A stretch of DNA of 64,000 bases from Hexactinellida sp. DTS-2022 (Eukaryota > Porifera > Hexactinellida): positions 4,340,001 to 4,404,000 of the forward strand of contig JAPNXP010000014.1 of assembly GCA_028753945.1 (NCBI GenBank), read 5' to 3'. Shown here in pieces: positions 1-11,267 of the stretch; the stretch's first letter is position 1; every line of letters starts with the position of its first letter. The translations under genes were made by a program, and so were the position numbers. A model generated the notes under the pieces. The model searched no databases, had not been told where the DNA came from, and saw only the letters and a list, made by a program, of their open reading frames with translations.

Positions 1-515
1 ACTTTAACTACCATGACAGTTTAACTACCTTGTATTATTGTAACCATGGATATTCTAGCCATGACAGTTTAATTAACTACCATGACAATTCTACAACTTC
101 TTTTTATGACTTCCTCAACTTGTAGTTCCTATTGCATGATGACGCTCTCTCTCACATGGCGTATAAAGTTTGATAGGCTCTTATGATTGTGTTAGTTACA
201 TCATCATTTGTTTCTCAGCGATTTATAGTATGTACAGGTAAACTTCCCAAAGCGGCACCCATCGGGAGAATGATTTTGTGCCGCTTCTCGGAGGTTGCCG
301 CTACTCGGAGGTGCCGCTTTGGGAGGTTTACCTGTATTATGGTATAGCGTTGATTGAAATAATACTATTAGAAAGAATGCGTCATCATGCAATAGGAACT
401 ACAAGTTGAGGAAGTCATACAAAGAAGTAGTAGAATTGTCATGATGGATGAAATATCCATGGTATACTAATACAAGGTAGTTAAACTGTCATATGGTAGT
501 TGAACTGTCATACAA
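1..515. repeat. Imperfect long inverted repeat (foldback element, left end at window edge)
   Basis: Positions 1-150 and 365-514 are inverted copies of each other with small differences. Both arms contain the same run of 'catgacagtttaactacc'-like motifs and a shared segment reading 'cttcctcaacttgtagttc'. The loop holds a separate small MITE. Because the window starts here, the outer boundary and any target duplication cannot be seen. No coding capacity is visible. Confidence 0.7.
235..334. mobile_element. 100-bp palindromic MITE with TA target duplication
   Basis: The element begins CAGGTAAACTTCCCAAAGCG and ends with the near-perfect complement, flanked on both sides by TA. A second full-length copy in the opposite orientation lies at 4948-5047. 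It is nested in the loop of the larger inverted repeat at 1-515. The TA target and CAG terminus resemble Tc1/mariner or pogo-type elements; the family is inferred. Confidence 0.75.
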
Positions 516-543
516 CAGGACCACGCAGGTGTGTCCAGAATCT

Positions 544-702
544 CATAGGCGCAAAGTGCTGGTGGTGCAAGTGCACCACCGGCACTGAGCGATAGAAGTC
601 CTGGTGGAGCAATGTGGTGCTAGGTCCACGGGCCGTCCACCTGTACTTTGATTGAGGTGCACCACTGGCACTTTGGCTACAGGTCAAAAGTTTGCGCCTA
701 TG
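544..702. mobile_element. Small TIR element (CATAGGCGCAAA termini)
   Basis: The termini CATAGGCGCAAA and TTTGCGCCTATG are inverted. 'gtccagaat' lies just outside the left end and 'gtccagata' follows the right end, which suggests an 8-9 bp target duplication that has drifted. The interior holds paired 'gtgcaccac' motifs. No ORF. Confidence 0.5.
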
Positions 703-785
703 GTCCAGATAATCAAATTGTCGGTTAATTGAAGGTCGGAAATTGAGGTTTACTGTAATTTAATTAAATGATCTAGGCCGGTCTT

Positions 786-817
<32 letters not shown>

Positions 818-830
818 TAATAATAATAAC
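786..830. repeat. (AAT)n microsatellite
   Basis: A run of about 14 'aat' units with one interruption. Confidence 0.9.
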
Positions 831-2085
831 CGTCTCAGTAATTCAGAATTGTGGGACCCGCTGTACTAGTCAGGGCATGCAGCAAGGGCGGATCCACCCC
901 AAGGATGGGATGCAAAATCTTTATACGTACTCTCATATTTTCTCGACCTAAATTGCATTTCAAGAGATTGCAACCACAATTAATCAGACTCGTTGGGACA
1001 AGTTCGGAACTGGGACAAATGGGAATATCCGATTAATTGAAGTTCGGGCAATCAAGATTTCTAGAGGGCTAGTCGTATGGTCAAGTGATTTAGATAAGAT
1101 AGCTAGTATACTTTTAAACAGTAATATCAATTACTATATTACAACCCCATCGATATCATTTGAATTTGTAAAGTGTTTCTCTTAGAATGTAATTCATGTC
1201 AAATCACCGAGCCCTAATATCACAATTACTGAATGATTATTTCCAATTAAATTTTAAAAGTACATCTGTAAAAACTTTTTACCTCTGATCTAGATACTCT
1301 CATACTAATTATGAAATGATATAAACAATCTTGCATAGACAGCAATCAGCATAGTACATTATTGTGGACAACAAACTTTGTCTATCATCCCCGCCCGCCC
1401 CAATTTTTACTATCCGTCCGGATCTATTTTATTATTATCTTAGGAACATAATCGTACAAAATACAAGCTATAAACTTGTGTAAAGTACCTACTATGCCTG
1501 AATTTTTAATAAGTCCTATATTTTAGAGCATTACTTTAATTTTTTGGGCATTGTCATATTATTTTCTGATTAAATTAAATATTTAAATTTTTTTTGGCAT
1601 AGGATGATGTTATTTGCATATTAATGAAAATAAAAAATAAAAATAAAATCCCGTCTGCCGTACCAATTTTCTCGAAAAATATGGATGATAAACAAGTAAT
1701 TTATTTTATGTGGCCTAAGTTTGGCATAATAGTCTAACAAATTTGTGGACAAATTTCGTCACAAAGAAACCCCCGGGTCTCTCTAAAGCGGGGAAAAGTA
1801 AGTATCATATTGCGTATAGCAGCAACCATTAAATTCAATTCCACATACCCACCATTTAGTGCAGTAAATCCAAACAAATACAGTAGTAGATAAACAACTG
1901 TTGAAGATACAGGAAAACGACATGAGTGATAACAAACGCTGAATTTAATGTTAAAAGCACCATATGTACATTTATTATTAATTTTGCCTAGTTTACTATT
2001 GGGGCATTATATATATACCTATATAATTAAATGAATATCAGTTGGTGTACCCTTGAACGTTTTAATAGTGTTGATATTACAATTA
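831..2085. other. Intergenic, nothing recognised
   Basis: AT-rich sequence with homopolymer runs. I see no long ORF, no paired termini and no RNA gene. Confidence 0.5.
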
Positions 2086-2273
2086 CAGTTGACTCCGCTT
2101 AATAGAGCCACCTCGGGACAAGGTAACTTTGACCCGATTAAGCGGAGAAATCTATTAACTGAAAAATATTTTAAGCAAAACTCTCATTCCGTCCTCTATA
2201 AATCCTGTGAAATTTTGACCCCATTAAGCGGAGAAATCTATTAACCGGTAGCTCTATTAAGCGTAGTCGACTG
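2086..2273. mobile_element. pogo-like MITE, 'CTTAATAGAGCCACC' family
   Basis: It starts CAGTTGACTCCGCTTAATAG, ends with the complement GCGTAGTCGACTG, and is flanked by TA at both ends. Other members of this family are at 31073-31254 and 37282-37383. No ORF; a non-autonomous element downstream of CCT6. Confidence 0.8.
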
Positions 2274-2507
2274 TACTTGAATTACGAAATTTCGGACAAA
2301 AACACTTCAGCCCCCAGAATCAATACTCCCGTACGCCTTTGATTATACAGGAAAATTGCATCAAACAAACGCTATCAACAGTATAATCAACTACTAAATT
2401 TAACTGATATTCCAAGCATAATAATTCTAATTCTACTATTCTACGATAAAGACTCATATAGTGGTATAACAATCCCACTAATAAACTAACGAAGAGATAA
2501 ATGAAGA

Positions 2508-4124
2508 CTAGTTCTGTTTGAGCGAGGACATTCCCGCGCGCATCACCTCATCTACTAACAAGAGATTACAGGCGATAGCAGTACCGGATTGAATGAACTG
2601 TCTCTTCACTCTGTAGTTATCTAGTATCCCTGCATCAGTAGGGATCTGTGCATCTCCAGTATTTAAGTCTACGCCTACTGGTATCTTCAAGGTAGCATAC
2701 TCATCCTGCAGCTTTACGATCACATCCTGGGGATCGAGCCCAGCGTTTTGAGCCAAGCACTTTGGTATAATCAGCAGAGCTTCGGCGAAAGCTTTAGCTC
2801 CAAGCTTTTCCTTTCCTTTGATTGTATTCATAAATTCACTGTTGGTGATTGCTGCGTGCGCAGCGATCTCAAACGCTCCGGCTCCTGGGATTATGCATTC
2901 GTCCTCGATAGCATTCAAAACCGCTCTTAAACCGTCATGTATGGCATCTTTGATCTGCGTTATAGAGTGTTTATTGGGTCCTTTTATGAGAATAGTCACT
3001 GAAGCCGGATTCTTAACATCTTCCACAAACGTGTATGTATCCTCTCCCAGAGAGTGTTGGTAGACTACCCCAGCGTACCCCAGACACTCTGGAGTCATCT
3101 GCTCATCGTCTACAGAGTTCATCGCATCACCACCACATGCCAGGGTCAGTCGCTCCATATTCCTTCTCTTCACCCGCCTGAGTCCGAGTATGTTCTCCCT
3201 GGCTAGCATCTCAAGCGAGAGAGGATCTATGCCTTTCTGGTTCAAGACCAGAAATCCTTTTTCGCTGTTGGAACCAGAGCAAACTTTCTTTTTGAGGTCG
3301 ACTATTTTCTGGACTTTATCATCAGTGAATCGCCTCTCTGCTTTGACCAGCTTTTCTCTTTCTTGAGAAGATTTGTACACAAAAGAGGCGTTTATTTCAC
3401 TCTTTTCATACTCCATTGATACATTGCATGTCAGTACATACGCCTGTTCAATACGTCTTGGCATATCTGGATGACGTCCTCCATGGTCCATGACAATTCC
3501 GTAGATTAGTTTGGTATCTAACTCTGTCTGATGCATCATTTCCATTATCTCTATCATGTGCAGGTCAATGTCTTGGTCTTCTCGCTTGATAGCTAGTACT
3601 GCGTCCACCACTACCTCAGTCAGCAGGTCTGCCAGGTCCTGTTTCACTTTGGTACGAAGAGACGTGCGAGCTACGTTGATTAGCATGTGTCGTTCTGTAC
3701 CTATCTTCACTCGCATGAAGTCTAGGACTTCGAGCGCTTTCACTTTAGCAAGTTCCATCCCTTCAGTAGCAACGCGCGGGTGAAGGCCGTCGCTCACAAA
3801 TATTTCGGCTTGTTTCAGGAGTTCGCCTATGAGCAGTACATTTGAGGTGGTGCCATCTCCAGTAATTTGATCCTGTGCAGTGGAGACACGAGCTATCAGA
3901 GAGGCAGTAGGGTGCTGAATCTGCATCTCGTGCAGTAAAACATTTCCGTCCTTCGTGATCTTGATGTCTCCGCCTCCTGATACTAGCATCTTCATGGTAC
4001 CTTTCGGGCCTAAATTCGTCCGCATCACTTCTTGAAGTCCTTTTGCGGCATTGACATTCAGAAGCAGAGCTTGACCAGCTCGAGCAATTTCAGCATTGGG
4101 ATTTAGTTCCTTGACAGCTGACAT
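2508..4124 (-). CDS. CCT6: T-complex protein 1 subunit zeta (CCT6), group II chaperonin subunit
   Basis: Complete 538-residue intronless ORF from ATG at 4124 to TAG at 2508, the usual length for CCT subunits. CCT6 is one of eight paralogous subunits of the cytosolic double-ring TRiC/CCT chaperonin, which folds actin, tubulin and other proteins with ATP. Visible family landmarks are NLGPKG (residues 37-42), the nucleotide-binding GDGTT (89-93) in the equatorial domain, a long apical insertion in the middle, and a conserved GAGA turn near residue 415 in the C-terminal equatorial half. The zeta assignment rests on the sequence around [15 protein letters not shown] and the ending RAGMSSLKQ. No frame interruption is seen. 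Lack of introns could be ancestral or reflect retroposition, but there is no poly(A) tail or target duplication to support retroposition. Confidence 0.97.
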   Translation of the reverse strand: MSAVKELNPNAEIARAGQALLLNVNAAKGLQEVMRTNLGPKGTMKMLVSGGGDIKITKDGNVLLHEMQIQHPTASLIARVSTAQDQITGDGTTSNVLLIGELLKQAEIFVSDGLHPRVATEGMELAKVKALEVLDFMRVKIGTERHMLINVARTSLRTKVKQDLADLLTEVVVDAVLAIKREDQDIDLHMIEIMEMMHQTELDTKLIYGIVMDHGGRHPDMPRRIEQAYVLTCNVSMEYEKSEINASFVYKSSQEREKLVKAERRFTDDKVQKIVDLKKKVCSGSNSEKGFLVLNQKGIDPLSLEMLARENILGLRRVKRRNMERLTLACGGDAMNSVDDEQMTPECLGYAGVVYQHSLGEDTYTFVEDVKNPASVTILIKGPNKHSITQIKDAIHDGLRAVLNAIEDECIIPGAGAFEIAAHAAITNSEFMNTIKGKEKLGAKAFAEALLIIPKCLAQNAGLDPQDVIVKLQDEYATLKIPVGVDLNTGDAQIPTDAGILDNYRVKRQFIQSGTAIACNLLLVDEVMRAGMSSLKQN

Positions 4125-4947
4125 TCACACAATGGAATATTCAGAAAATCTAATTGAAGAATATACCTAAGTTTATATTACCCACTAAGTGAATTCAGTT
4201 TATATTTATACTCAGACTCAAGCCAGCTTCCTTCGTTTATTGAAATAGAAGTACTGTAACTGCTGGTGTGTTAAATATATTACTTTAAAATATTAATTAT
4301 ACAGATAATTATAATTGATAAGTTGTCGATCAGGAGTGATTAGAGTAGTGCAGGCCAGGGAAAAAGCACGCTGAACGCCGCGCCGTTCGCGAAACCAAAA
4401 GGTTCGCAGTCTCTAAATCGGACCCAAGTTATTCAAGTTGCATAAAAAATCAAAGAAGTATCGACATTTAATTACATAACGTTACGGTGTACATTGTATG
4501 GCGTTGCGCTGCAGCAAAATCGTTTTTGAGAGGTTTGTAACACCTTCCTCGAAAAAATTAGTTTTACTTAATGTTAGAATGTCGTTAAAAACATCTTATT
4601 AACAAGATCGGAATCGGATTATTAATGAAATGATCAGGGTTGGTAGGTTTGGCCAAGTGATTAAAACCAGGTGGTGTAAACCGACCTATACAAAACCTAA
4701 AAAGTGGACAAAACTGAACAAAACTAAAATTGTAAATATTTTACTTTCATAGAAAATGTCACTATCGAGTAGAATGATACATAGTCTAAGACTCTAACCT
4801 AACCAACAAATACATGCGTATGAATAACGATAGGTATGCATGACCAACATTGTTTCTAAGATTACCATTCCAGCTCCTGACACCTTCTTAACTACATCTA
4901 TACTATTAAAACACAAGGCTGGGTGTATATGTGTATATGTGCATATA
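4125..4947. other. CCT6 5' flank and intergenic
   Basis: Presumed CCT6 promoter side. A GC-richer patch at 4346-4400 stands out in otherwise AT-rich sequence. I cannot name any element or transcription signal here. Confidence 0.3.
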
Positions 4948-5047
4948 CAGGTAAACCTCCCAAAGCGGCACCTCCGAGTAGCGGCAACCTCCGAGAAGCG
5001 GCACAATATCATTCTCCCGATGGGTGCCGCTTTGGGAGGTTTACCTG
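4948..5047. mobile_element. 100-bp palindromic MITE, second copy
   Basis: Same element as 235-334 but inverted, again exactly 100 bp between TA dinucleotides, starting CAGGTAAACCTCCCAAAGCG. Few differences from the first copy, so it amplified fairly recently. Confidence 0.8.
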
Positions 5048-5399
5048 TATTTGTTTGTATGTTTCGAGTTGATTGAAGAAAGTGGACGGTTTCCAAATGT
5101 GATATTTGGCATATAGAGGTAACTTTTGGCACCCGTCAACAAGTTGAGGTTTCCACTCAAAAATTTCTCACACCTCGACAAGTGATGACGTCATTGTCAC
5201 ATTTCGAGAACCCTGAAAATTCATTTAATCGCACATAATTCGCGGCCTTTAAGAGATAAAAATATGAAAATTTAATAGAACATTAAATTAATGATGCGGA
5301 CACGTTGGTCACACCAGATCACCAATATGCTTACTCATTATCGCATGATGACGTAATCACTAAATTCACATTGTTAAATTCTACTATTTTAGGCCTATT

Positions 5400-6290
5400 T
5401 ACGCTTAATAATCAACTAGCGCGCTTCGCTTGCTAGGTCGCTTCGCGGCAGAACACAACCACACACCAACCGCTTCGCGGTTGGTGTGTGGTTTATATAC
5501 TCCTAATATTGATTATAAAGCGTAAATAGGCATAAATAGTCAATTCAATGATAATACATTTCGATGCTCTATCTCCAACCAATTTTCTGAGAATTGTGAT
5601 TATTGTAATATACATTCAAACGGTTATACACATTTTGCGCAAAATTGTTTGGAGATGGAGCATCGAAATGTATTATCTTTGAATAGGAAGTTGAGGACGG
5701 GCTATCAATTGGATCCATTGACTAAGCTGTAACTATATTTCTTCTCGAGATATGACCTCAAGCATTGAAATCACGTTTCCATAGCAACAGAGGAATGTGT
5801 CAACATTCCATAATTGATTCTGAGATATTTTATGTAAAATGACTCCTAGATGGGTTAGTCACAGCGATTTGTTTTAAAAAGCGAAATTGAACATTTTACA
5901 TGCGTTCAAAGTTCTGGCATATTTGGACTATTAGACAATACAGTGACGTCATTTCGCCCAAGTGGCACCTCAAAAATATGCGTCTTGTACATGACTACCT
6001 TTATAAAAAACAATTACATTAGTAGAAGCACCCTGGATTACTTATTTCGAAGAATAATTGAATTGCATCTATTTAGTTGACTATACTAGTTCATCCATGG
6101 TCCAGAAATTTGAGTGCGTATCATTGCCTTATGTATAGAATGCTATGACCCAGCCTTGTGTTTTAATAGTATAGATATTAAGAGTATATAAACCACACAC
6201 CAACCACGAAGCAGTTGGTGTGTGGTTGTGTTCTGCCTCGAAGCGACTAGCAAGCGAAGCGCAGTAGTATAACAGAATACAAGCTTAGTA
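5400..6290. mobile_element. Composite: Helitron-like terminal segments with a half foldback element inserted
   Basis: Read on the minus strand, the piece starts near 6177 with TCTATACTATTAAAACACAA and runs to a GC-rich hairpin ending near 5414 in CTAG followed by T, which fits Helitron rules (5' TC, 3' hairpin, CTRR, insertion between A and T). A second hairpin copy (ccacacaccaac...gttggtgtgtgg) lies at 6188-6230. Between them, 5545-6151 is a truncated copy of the foldback element found complete at 10221-11084. No ORF. Element boundaries are approximate and the class is inferred. Confidence 0.4.
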
Positions 6291-6293
6291 TTA

Positions 6294-6476
6294 CAGTGGA
6301 ACCTCCACAAACGGGGCCTGTGGAAACGGGGATCCTCTGAAAATTGGGTAAAAAAAATGCAGCAAATTCCTAATCCCACATAAATGAACCTCCACAAACG
6401 GGGAATCGGCAGAAATGGGGAATCGGGATGACTGAGACCTTGCGTCCCTGGCACCCCGTTTCTGCAGGTTCTACTG
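6294..6476. mobile_element. pogo-like MITE, 'CACAAACGGGG' family
   Basis: Begins CAGTGGAACCTCCACAAACG and ends GCAGGTTCTACTG, flanked by TA. The interior repeats 'aacggggaat'-type motifs in both orientations. Confidence 0.75.
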
Positions 6477-6940
6477 TAATTTAATCAACCCGATATGATA
6501 TTTAATTAATACACTTTAAACACGTATTATAATACCGGATGAGTGGATTGGATCAATACAACAGCAATTGAATTCTTCCACACAATGTCAAGGTTTCCAA
6601 AACTGGTTTTGGATTGGATAAAACCCAACCCTGGAAATGATGTTTGCTGTAAATTTTCCTGACCTACAGTATGGGTTAAAAAATATGTTGGTTCAAGTTC
6701 TTGATCGCATATATATAATTTAACTTAAACCATAGATCTATTTTTAACATTACGTAGTTATTCATTTGTTAAAAAAATCAAATTTCGTCCCTTGAGCTTT
6801 TTTAATATTATAAACAATGTTTATTTCGTCGGACCCAAATGAAACAAAAATCCGAGTTTTCGAGCCCAAATACTTTTTACCACTCCTGGGGTCGTGATTA
6901 CAGGAATAATAAACTTGAATGATTACGATTAAGATTAGTA

Positions 6941-7450
6941 CAGGGATGGAAACAGCCAAGTTGTTAAAGCGCAATTAACAGCCACTGGCTGTTAACAGCA
7001 AATGAAAAACGAAGCTGTTAACAGCTAGATGCTGACCAATGCAATAATTGAAATATTATTATATAATCATTTAGTTTCAAATTTCACTGTTATGTAAATA
7101 CGATATTCAATTTGAATTTAAACATTTTTGAGCATAACTTTCTTTGCTTGTCCCTTTTCCTTAATTTTACTGATACAATTATTGAATTTGAACAGCTAGA
7201 ATTGGCTGTTAACAACTTAAATTAGATGTTAACAGCTCACATTGGCTGTTAACAGCTTAAATTGGGCTGTTAACATCTTGAATTGGCTGTTAACAGCTCA
7301 CATTGGCTGTTAACAGCTTAAATTGGCTGTTAATTAACAACTTAAAGGCGACTTAAATGCAGTTAAGGTTTAATGCCAATTGGGAACGAATTCTTAGCTG
7401 TTAACAGCAAACATCCAAAATGGCTATTAACAGCAGATTCACCACCCCTG
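6941..7450. mobile_element. hAT-like MITE packed with GCTGTTAACAGC palindromes
   Basis: Termini CAGGGATGG and CCACCCCTG are inverted. 'aagattag' lies just left and 'aagattac' directly right, a probable 8-bp target duplication. The interior has roughly fifteen full or partial copies of the palindrome GCTGTTAACAGC, densest at 7195-7440. No ORF. Confidence 0.65.
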
Positions 7451-7476
7451 AAGATTACAAGAAATATTGTAATGTT

Positions 7477-7693
7477 TCGAATAAGCGCCCCGGTGCTTAT
7501 TGTTACGTGAGCCAAATTTATCCTTAATTTTTTTAAAAATCCAGAGAATAATATTTTAGTGAGTTCTAATGGTTAAAAGCGAAAGTATAGATACGTAGTT
7601 GCAAAAATCAATGCAATTTCACTCCAGGTAGAAACTAATGTGCTTTAATTTACTATACTTATATCCTTTTTATTAACCTGGCGCTTATTCGAA
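7477..7693. mobile_element. TIR element, TTCGAATAAGCGCC family, copy 1
   Basis: Inverted termini TTCGAATAAGCGCC and GGCGCTTATTCGAA. A second copy at about 9328-10035 shares the interior (for example 'aaaatcaatgcaatttcactcca') but carries a large nested insertion. Confidence 0.65.
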
Positions 7694-8089
7694 GCAATAC
7701 GATAATTACAATCAATTAAGAATTGCAGTCGTGATCGGCCTCTCCTTGGTGACACACTAACAAATAAGAATACATGTGACAGTTAGAACGATAAATTCAA
7801 GCAAATTATTAAAACTTAAATATAATTCAGATGAGAGAGAATATTAAGTTTACGAGTAGGAAATATGAGAGAAGAGGCGTTAATGTTCAATACAAATAGA
7901 TAAGTATAATCGTCACAGCTACATAAGACACATACAGTTGAATAGGGGTGTGGAAATGTATTTTGCACGAATTACATAAGAGATGCTTAAACAAATTGGC
8001 AACTCACAAAGATTATAGGAGTCAAATACTCAATCATACTCCAAAGATACTCTTCTAATAGACTTGACAGTAACTACTTGGTAAGTGAG

Positions 8090-8350
8090 TTATTTTTTCT
8101 TCTGGGCTGGGGCCTGAGAGCTCCCCCGGCCCGCCCCCTTACTCGGAGGAGTTGTGGGGCGGCCCTGGAAACCTTGGTACCCGATAAGCTTCTTCTTGTC
8201 AGCAGGCTTCAATATTTGAAAGGAGCACATGAGTGTGTCGTCTACACTCATCATAGCGCCTGCATTATCGAACTCCCCGCAGTAGTTAGGAGCGGAGAAT
8301 AGAGTCACCAACTGTCTCTTGGCGTAGAACTCGTAGCCATCCTCCACGAC
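8090..8350 (-). CDS. PPP1C: Protein phosphatase 1 catalytic subunit, last coding exon
   Basis: The third and last coding exon runs from an acceptor ending 'cacgcag' at 8351-8353 to TAA at 8090. It encodes residues 251-336: the end of the catalytic core with SAPNYCG in the beta12-beta13 loop (toxin- and inhibitor-binding region), the conserved FQILKP, and a divergent tail rich in P, S, G and K, as in PP1 isoforms. The splice is phase 0 and joins exon 2 within the AHQ|VVEDGY stretch. The exon ends 6.9 kb downstream of exon 2; the intron is full of transposons and holds a separate gene at 11872-12630. Confidence 0.95.
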   Translation of the reverse strand, partial: VVEDGYEFYAKRQLVTLFSAPNYCGEFDNAGAMMSVDDTLMCSFQILKPADKKKLIGYQGFQGRPTTPPSKGAGRGSSQAPAQKKK

Positions 8351-9327
8351 CTGCGTGGAGGTTAGCAGCAGTAAGGCAAGTAGCAACAGTAGTTACAGTA
8401 TTAAGTTAATCTTAAAATAACAAGGTTAATTAATAAATATCAACTATTAAACAGCAATTCCGTGCATTTTGCCAGTTAGACGTTATCTCGATTATATCAA
8501 TTATTTAATAACTGTTCGTTCCGCGCTACGGGCGTTTCACATCTTGCACTAGGACTTATCACCCTCGCTTATACTTCAAACATATTATATATTGGAATGT
8601 ATGTGGTTTGGTATCGTGAATAATGTTTTAATGAATGGAATTGCTGTAAACTCGACGCGATGTATCCAGACGGTCACAGAATTTGGGCAGTCTGGGGCAG
8701 GGCCGCGTTTCAAGTTAGAATCGGTGAATTATTTTCATTAAATTGCAGGAAACTGGGATGTTAAACAGAGTGCACGCGTAACGAACTTTACAACTGCTCC
8801 GGGTTCGTAGCAGCAACCAAATTTTCGGCCCGAAAAAGGCACAATTTTACCAGGGTCACGAAATTTTCTGTTGTCATCGGCGGCAAGCTCTAGGGCTGCG
8901 CCTACGAACTGTCCCAAAATCGCTTTATCGCTTATATATCTCTATACTATCGCTATTATTGCTATGGTTCAACACGACGGTCAGGTCAGTCGTTATTGTG
9001 GCGAGTTATGTAGACGCAATGAAACTGTTCGCGTGCAGTTGTGTTTACAGCACAAACTACCAGTAAATGAAGAGTGCATATCTATTATGACCGTAGTTTG
9101 TAATTTTCACATTGTCAGTATTTTAAAATAAAATGAGTATTTGGACACAAAATTATAAATAACGTCAAAGTATAGCAATCATCTATACACAAGACAATGA
9201 AACTCACTCCTTTATTGGACCAGGGATTGGTTGGTAAACTGATTAAATAGTGTTTGCATATTCAATAATAATACATTGGGTTGTTATCTCGAGAGGGTTA
9301 TAAGTTCCAGACTACCATATCGCTCGA
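8351..9327. other. PP1 intron 2, unique part
   Basis: Intron sequence between the last PP1 exon and the first transposon. A GC-richer stretch at 8640-8920 contains scattered CpGs, but I see no confident gene or element in it. Confidence 0.4.
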
Positions 9328-9494
9328 ATAAGGGCTCCGGCGCTTATTGATTTCGTGGGCCAAACTTTTCCTAAATTTTTTTGAAAAATCAAGAAAATAA
9401 TATTTTGGTGTGTTTTAATGGTTCATAGCGACAGTATACATACCGTATCTGCCAAAATCAATGTAATTACACTCCAGTTGTCAACAAATGTGTA

Positions 9495-9974
9495 GGGGGC
9501 CGGCGGCACGGGTGCACCCGTTGCTCCGATCAATTTTTTTCTCCAAAAATCAGACTCAAAACAAACTAACAAACTACAGTCAACTCCCGTTATAACGAAG
9601 TGCTCTGGACCGTACCAGTTTCATTTTGTTATAAGCGGAGTTATAACCGGAGTTCGTTATAAGCGGAGTTCGATCTTAAAAGAGTTCATAACAAGTTAAA
9701 TTTCGTTGTAACCGGAGTTCATTATAAACGGAGGATTTCCGGACCATTGAATGACTTCGTTATAAGCAGGTATAGGTACTTCGTTATATCCGACTTGGTT
9801 ATAACGGGAGTTAACTTAATATCAACAATTTATAAAAACCAACAACATAATAAATCAATAAATATATTATCTTAACGGTGCATTAAGAGGGGGTGCAGGG
9901 GCTTTGCCCCCGCGGGTTTTGGTCTATCGCTTCTATTCGTGCACCCGTTGCTCCGGCGAATCGCCGGCGCCCAG
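9495..9974. mobile_element. hAT-like MITE, 8-bp TSD, nested
   Basis: GC-rich inverted termini (GGGGGCCGGCGGC and GAATCGCCGGCGCCCAG) flanked by the perfect 8-bp duplication AATGTGTA at 9487-9494 and 9975-9982. It contains the direct motif 'gcacccgttgctccg' near each end and hosts another MITE at 9577-9817. Confidence 0.75.
9577..9817. mobile_element. pogo-like MITE, 'GTTATAACGAAG' family, nested
   Basis: Starts CAGTCAACTCCCGTTATAAC after TA and ends GTTATAACGGGAGTTAACT. The interior repeats 'gttataagcggagttcg'. Same family as 24488-24881 and the split copy at 31485-36585. It is the third level of a nest inside PP1 intron 2. Confidence 0.75.
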
Positions 9975-10128
9975 AATGTGTATTAATTTTATCATACAAA
10001 TGTAATTTTTACTAACCCGGCGCATATTCGAAGTAAGAGGTATATTCTAAAGCAGGTACCTCATCTAAGAAAGTTAGTGCTTCGATCTTATAACAAGAAA
10101 ACTTATTAGAAAACTTATTACTATAATG

Positions 10129-11267
10129 CAGAGATGCAGCGGTCTGGAACTGGACTCATCCTAGATTGGACAAACGATCGGGCTCAAATCCGTTATTTCA
10201 CACAAGCACATAAGTAATAACATAGCATTCTATACATAAGGCAATGATACGCACTCAAATTTCTGGACCATGGATGAACTAGTATAGTCAACTAAATAGA
10301 TGCAATTCAATTATTCTTCGAAATAAGTAATCCAGGGTGCTTCTACTAATGTAATTGTTTTTTATAAAGGTAGTCATGTACAAGACGCATATTTTTGAGA
10401 TGCCACTTGGGCGAAATGACGTCACTGTATTGTCTAATAGTCCAAATATGCCAGAACTTTGAACGCATGTAAAATGTTCAATAATACATAATACATTTCG
10501 ATGCTCCATCTCCAACCAATTTTGCGCAAAATGTGTATAACCGTTTGAATGTATATTACAATAATCACAATTCTCAGAAAATTGGTTGGAGACAGAGCAT
10601 CGAAATGTATTATCATTGAATAGGAAGTTGAGGACGGGCTATCAATTGGATCCATTGACTAAGCTGTAACTATATTTCTTCTCGAGATATGACCTCAAGA
10701 ATTGAAATCACGTTTCCATAGCAACAGAGGAATGTGTCAACATTCCATAATTGATTCTGAGATATTTTATGTAAAATGACTCCTAGATGGGTTAGTCACA
10801 GCGATTTGTTTTAAAAAACGAAATTGAAGATTTTACATGCGTTCAAAGTTCTGGCATATTTTGCCTATTAGATAATACGGTGACGTCATTTCGCCCAAGT
10901 GGCACCTCAAAAATCTGCGTCTTGTACATGACTACCTTTATAAAAAACAATTACATAAGTAGAAGCACCCTTGATTAGTTATTTCGAAGAATAATTGAGT
11001 TGTATCTATTTAGTTGACTATACTAGTAAATCCCTGGTCCATAAATTTGAGTGCGTATCATTGCCTTATGTATAGAATGCTATGGTAATAAGTATCCTAT
11101 AAACATAAGTGGATAATTTAGCCACTCTACTATGCGGTCTGTAACGGTCCAAATAATGGATATAACGGTCTGGACCAGTACATCGGTCTAGACCATCCCA
11201 GACCGATCCAATATTTTGATCATACGAGTCCATGAGTCCATGAAATTTCCGGACCGCTGCATATCTG
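10129..11267. mobile_element. hAT-like MITE split by a foldback element
   Basis: Inverted termini CAGAGATGCAGCGGTC and GGACCGCTGCATATCTG, flanked by a perfect 8-bp duplication CTATAATG at 10121-10128 and 11268-11275. Without the nested 864-bp foldback (10221-11084) and one target copy, it would be about 270 bp. No ORF. Confidence 0.8.
10221..11084. mobile_element. Foldback element I (long inverted repeats, 7-bp TSD)
   Basis: The outer ~250 bp on each side are inverted copies, beginning CATAGCATTCTATACATAAG and ending with its complement. It is flanked by GTAATAA at 10214-10220 and 11085-11091. A second inner inverted pair surrounds 'tacatttcgatgctccatct'. A half copy lies at 5545-6151, and internal segments resemble foldback II at 16306-17584. 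No transposase; superfamily not assigned. Confidence 0.8.

Larger units (their letters stand above)
9328..10035. mobile_element. TIR element, TTCGAATAAGCGCC family, copy 2, interrupted
   Basis: Homologous to 7477-7693 at both ends: the left part has '(g)gcgcttattgatttcgtggg', the right part 'acccggcgcatattcgaagt'. It is split by the 480-bp insertion at 9495-9974, so this copy was present first. Confidence 0.65.

Noticed and set aside
8871..9131. 86-codon plus-strand frame in the PP1 intron
   Set aside because: No recognisable domain, no conserved neighbours, and composition like surrounding non-coding sequence.
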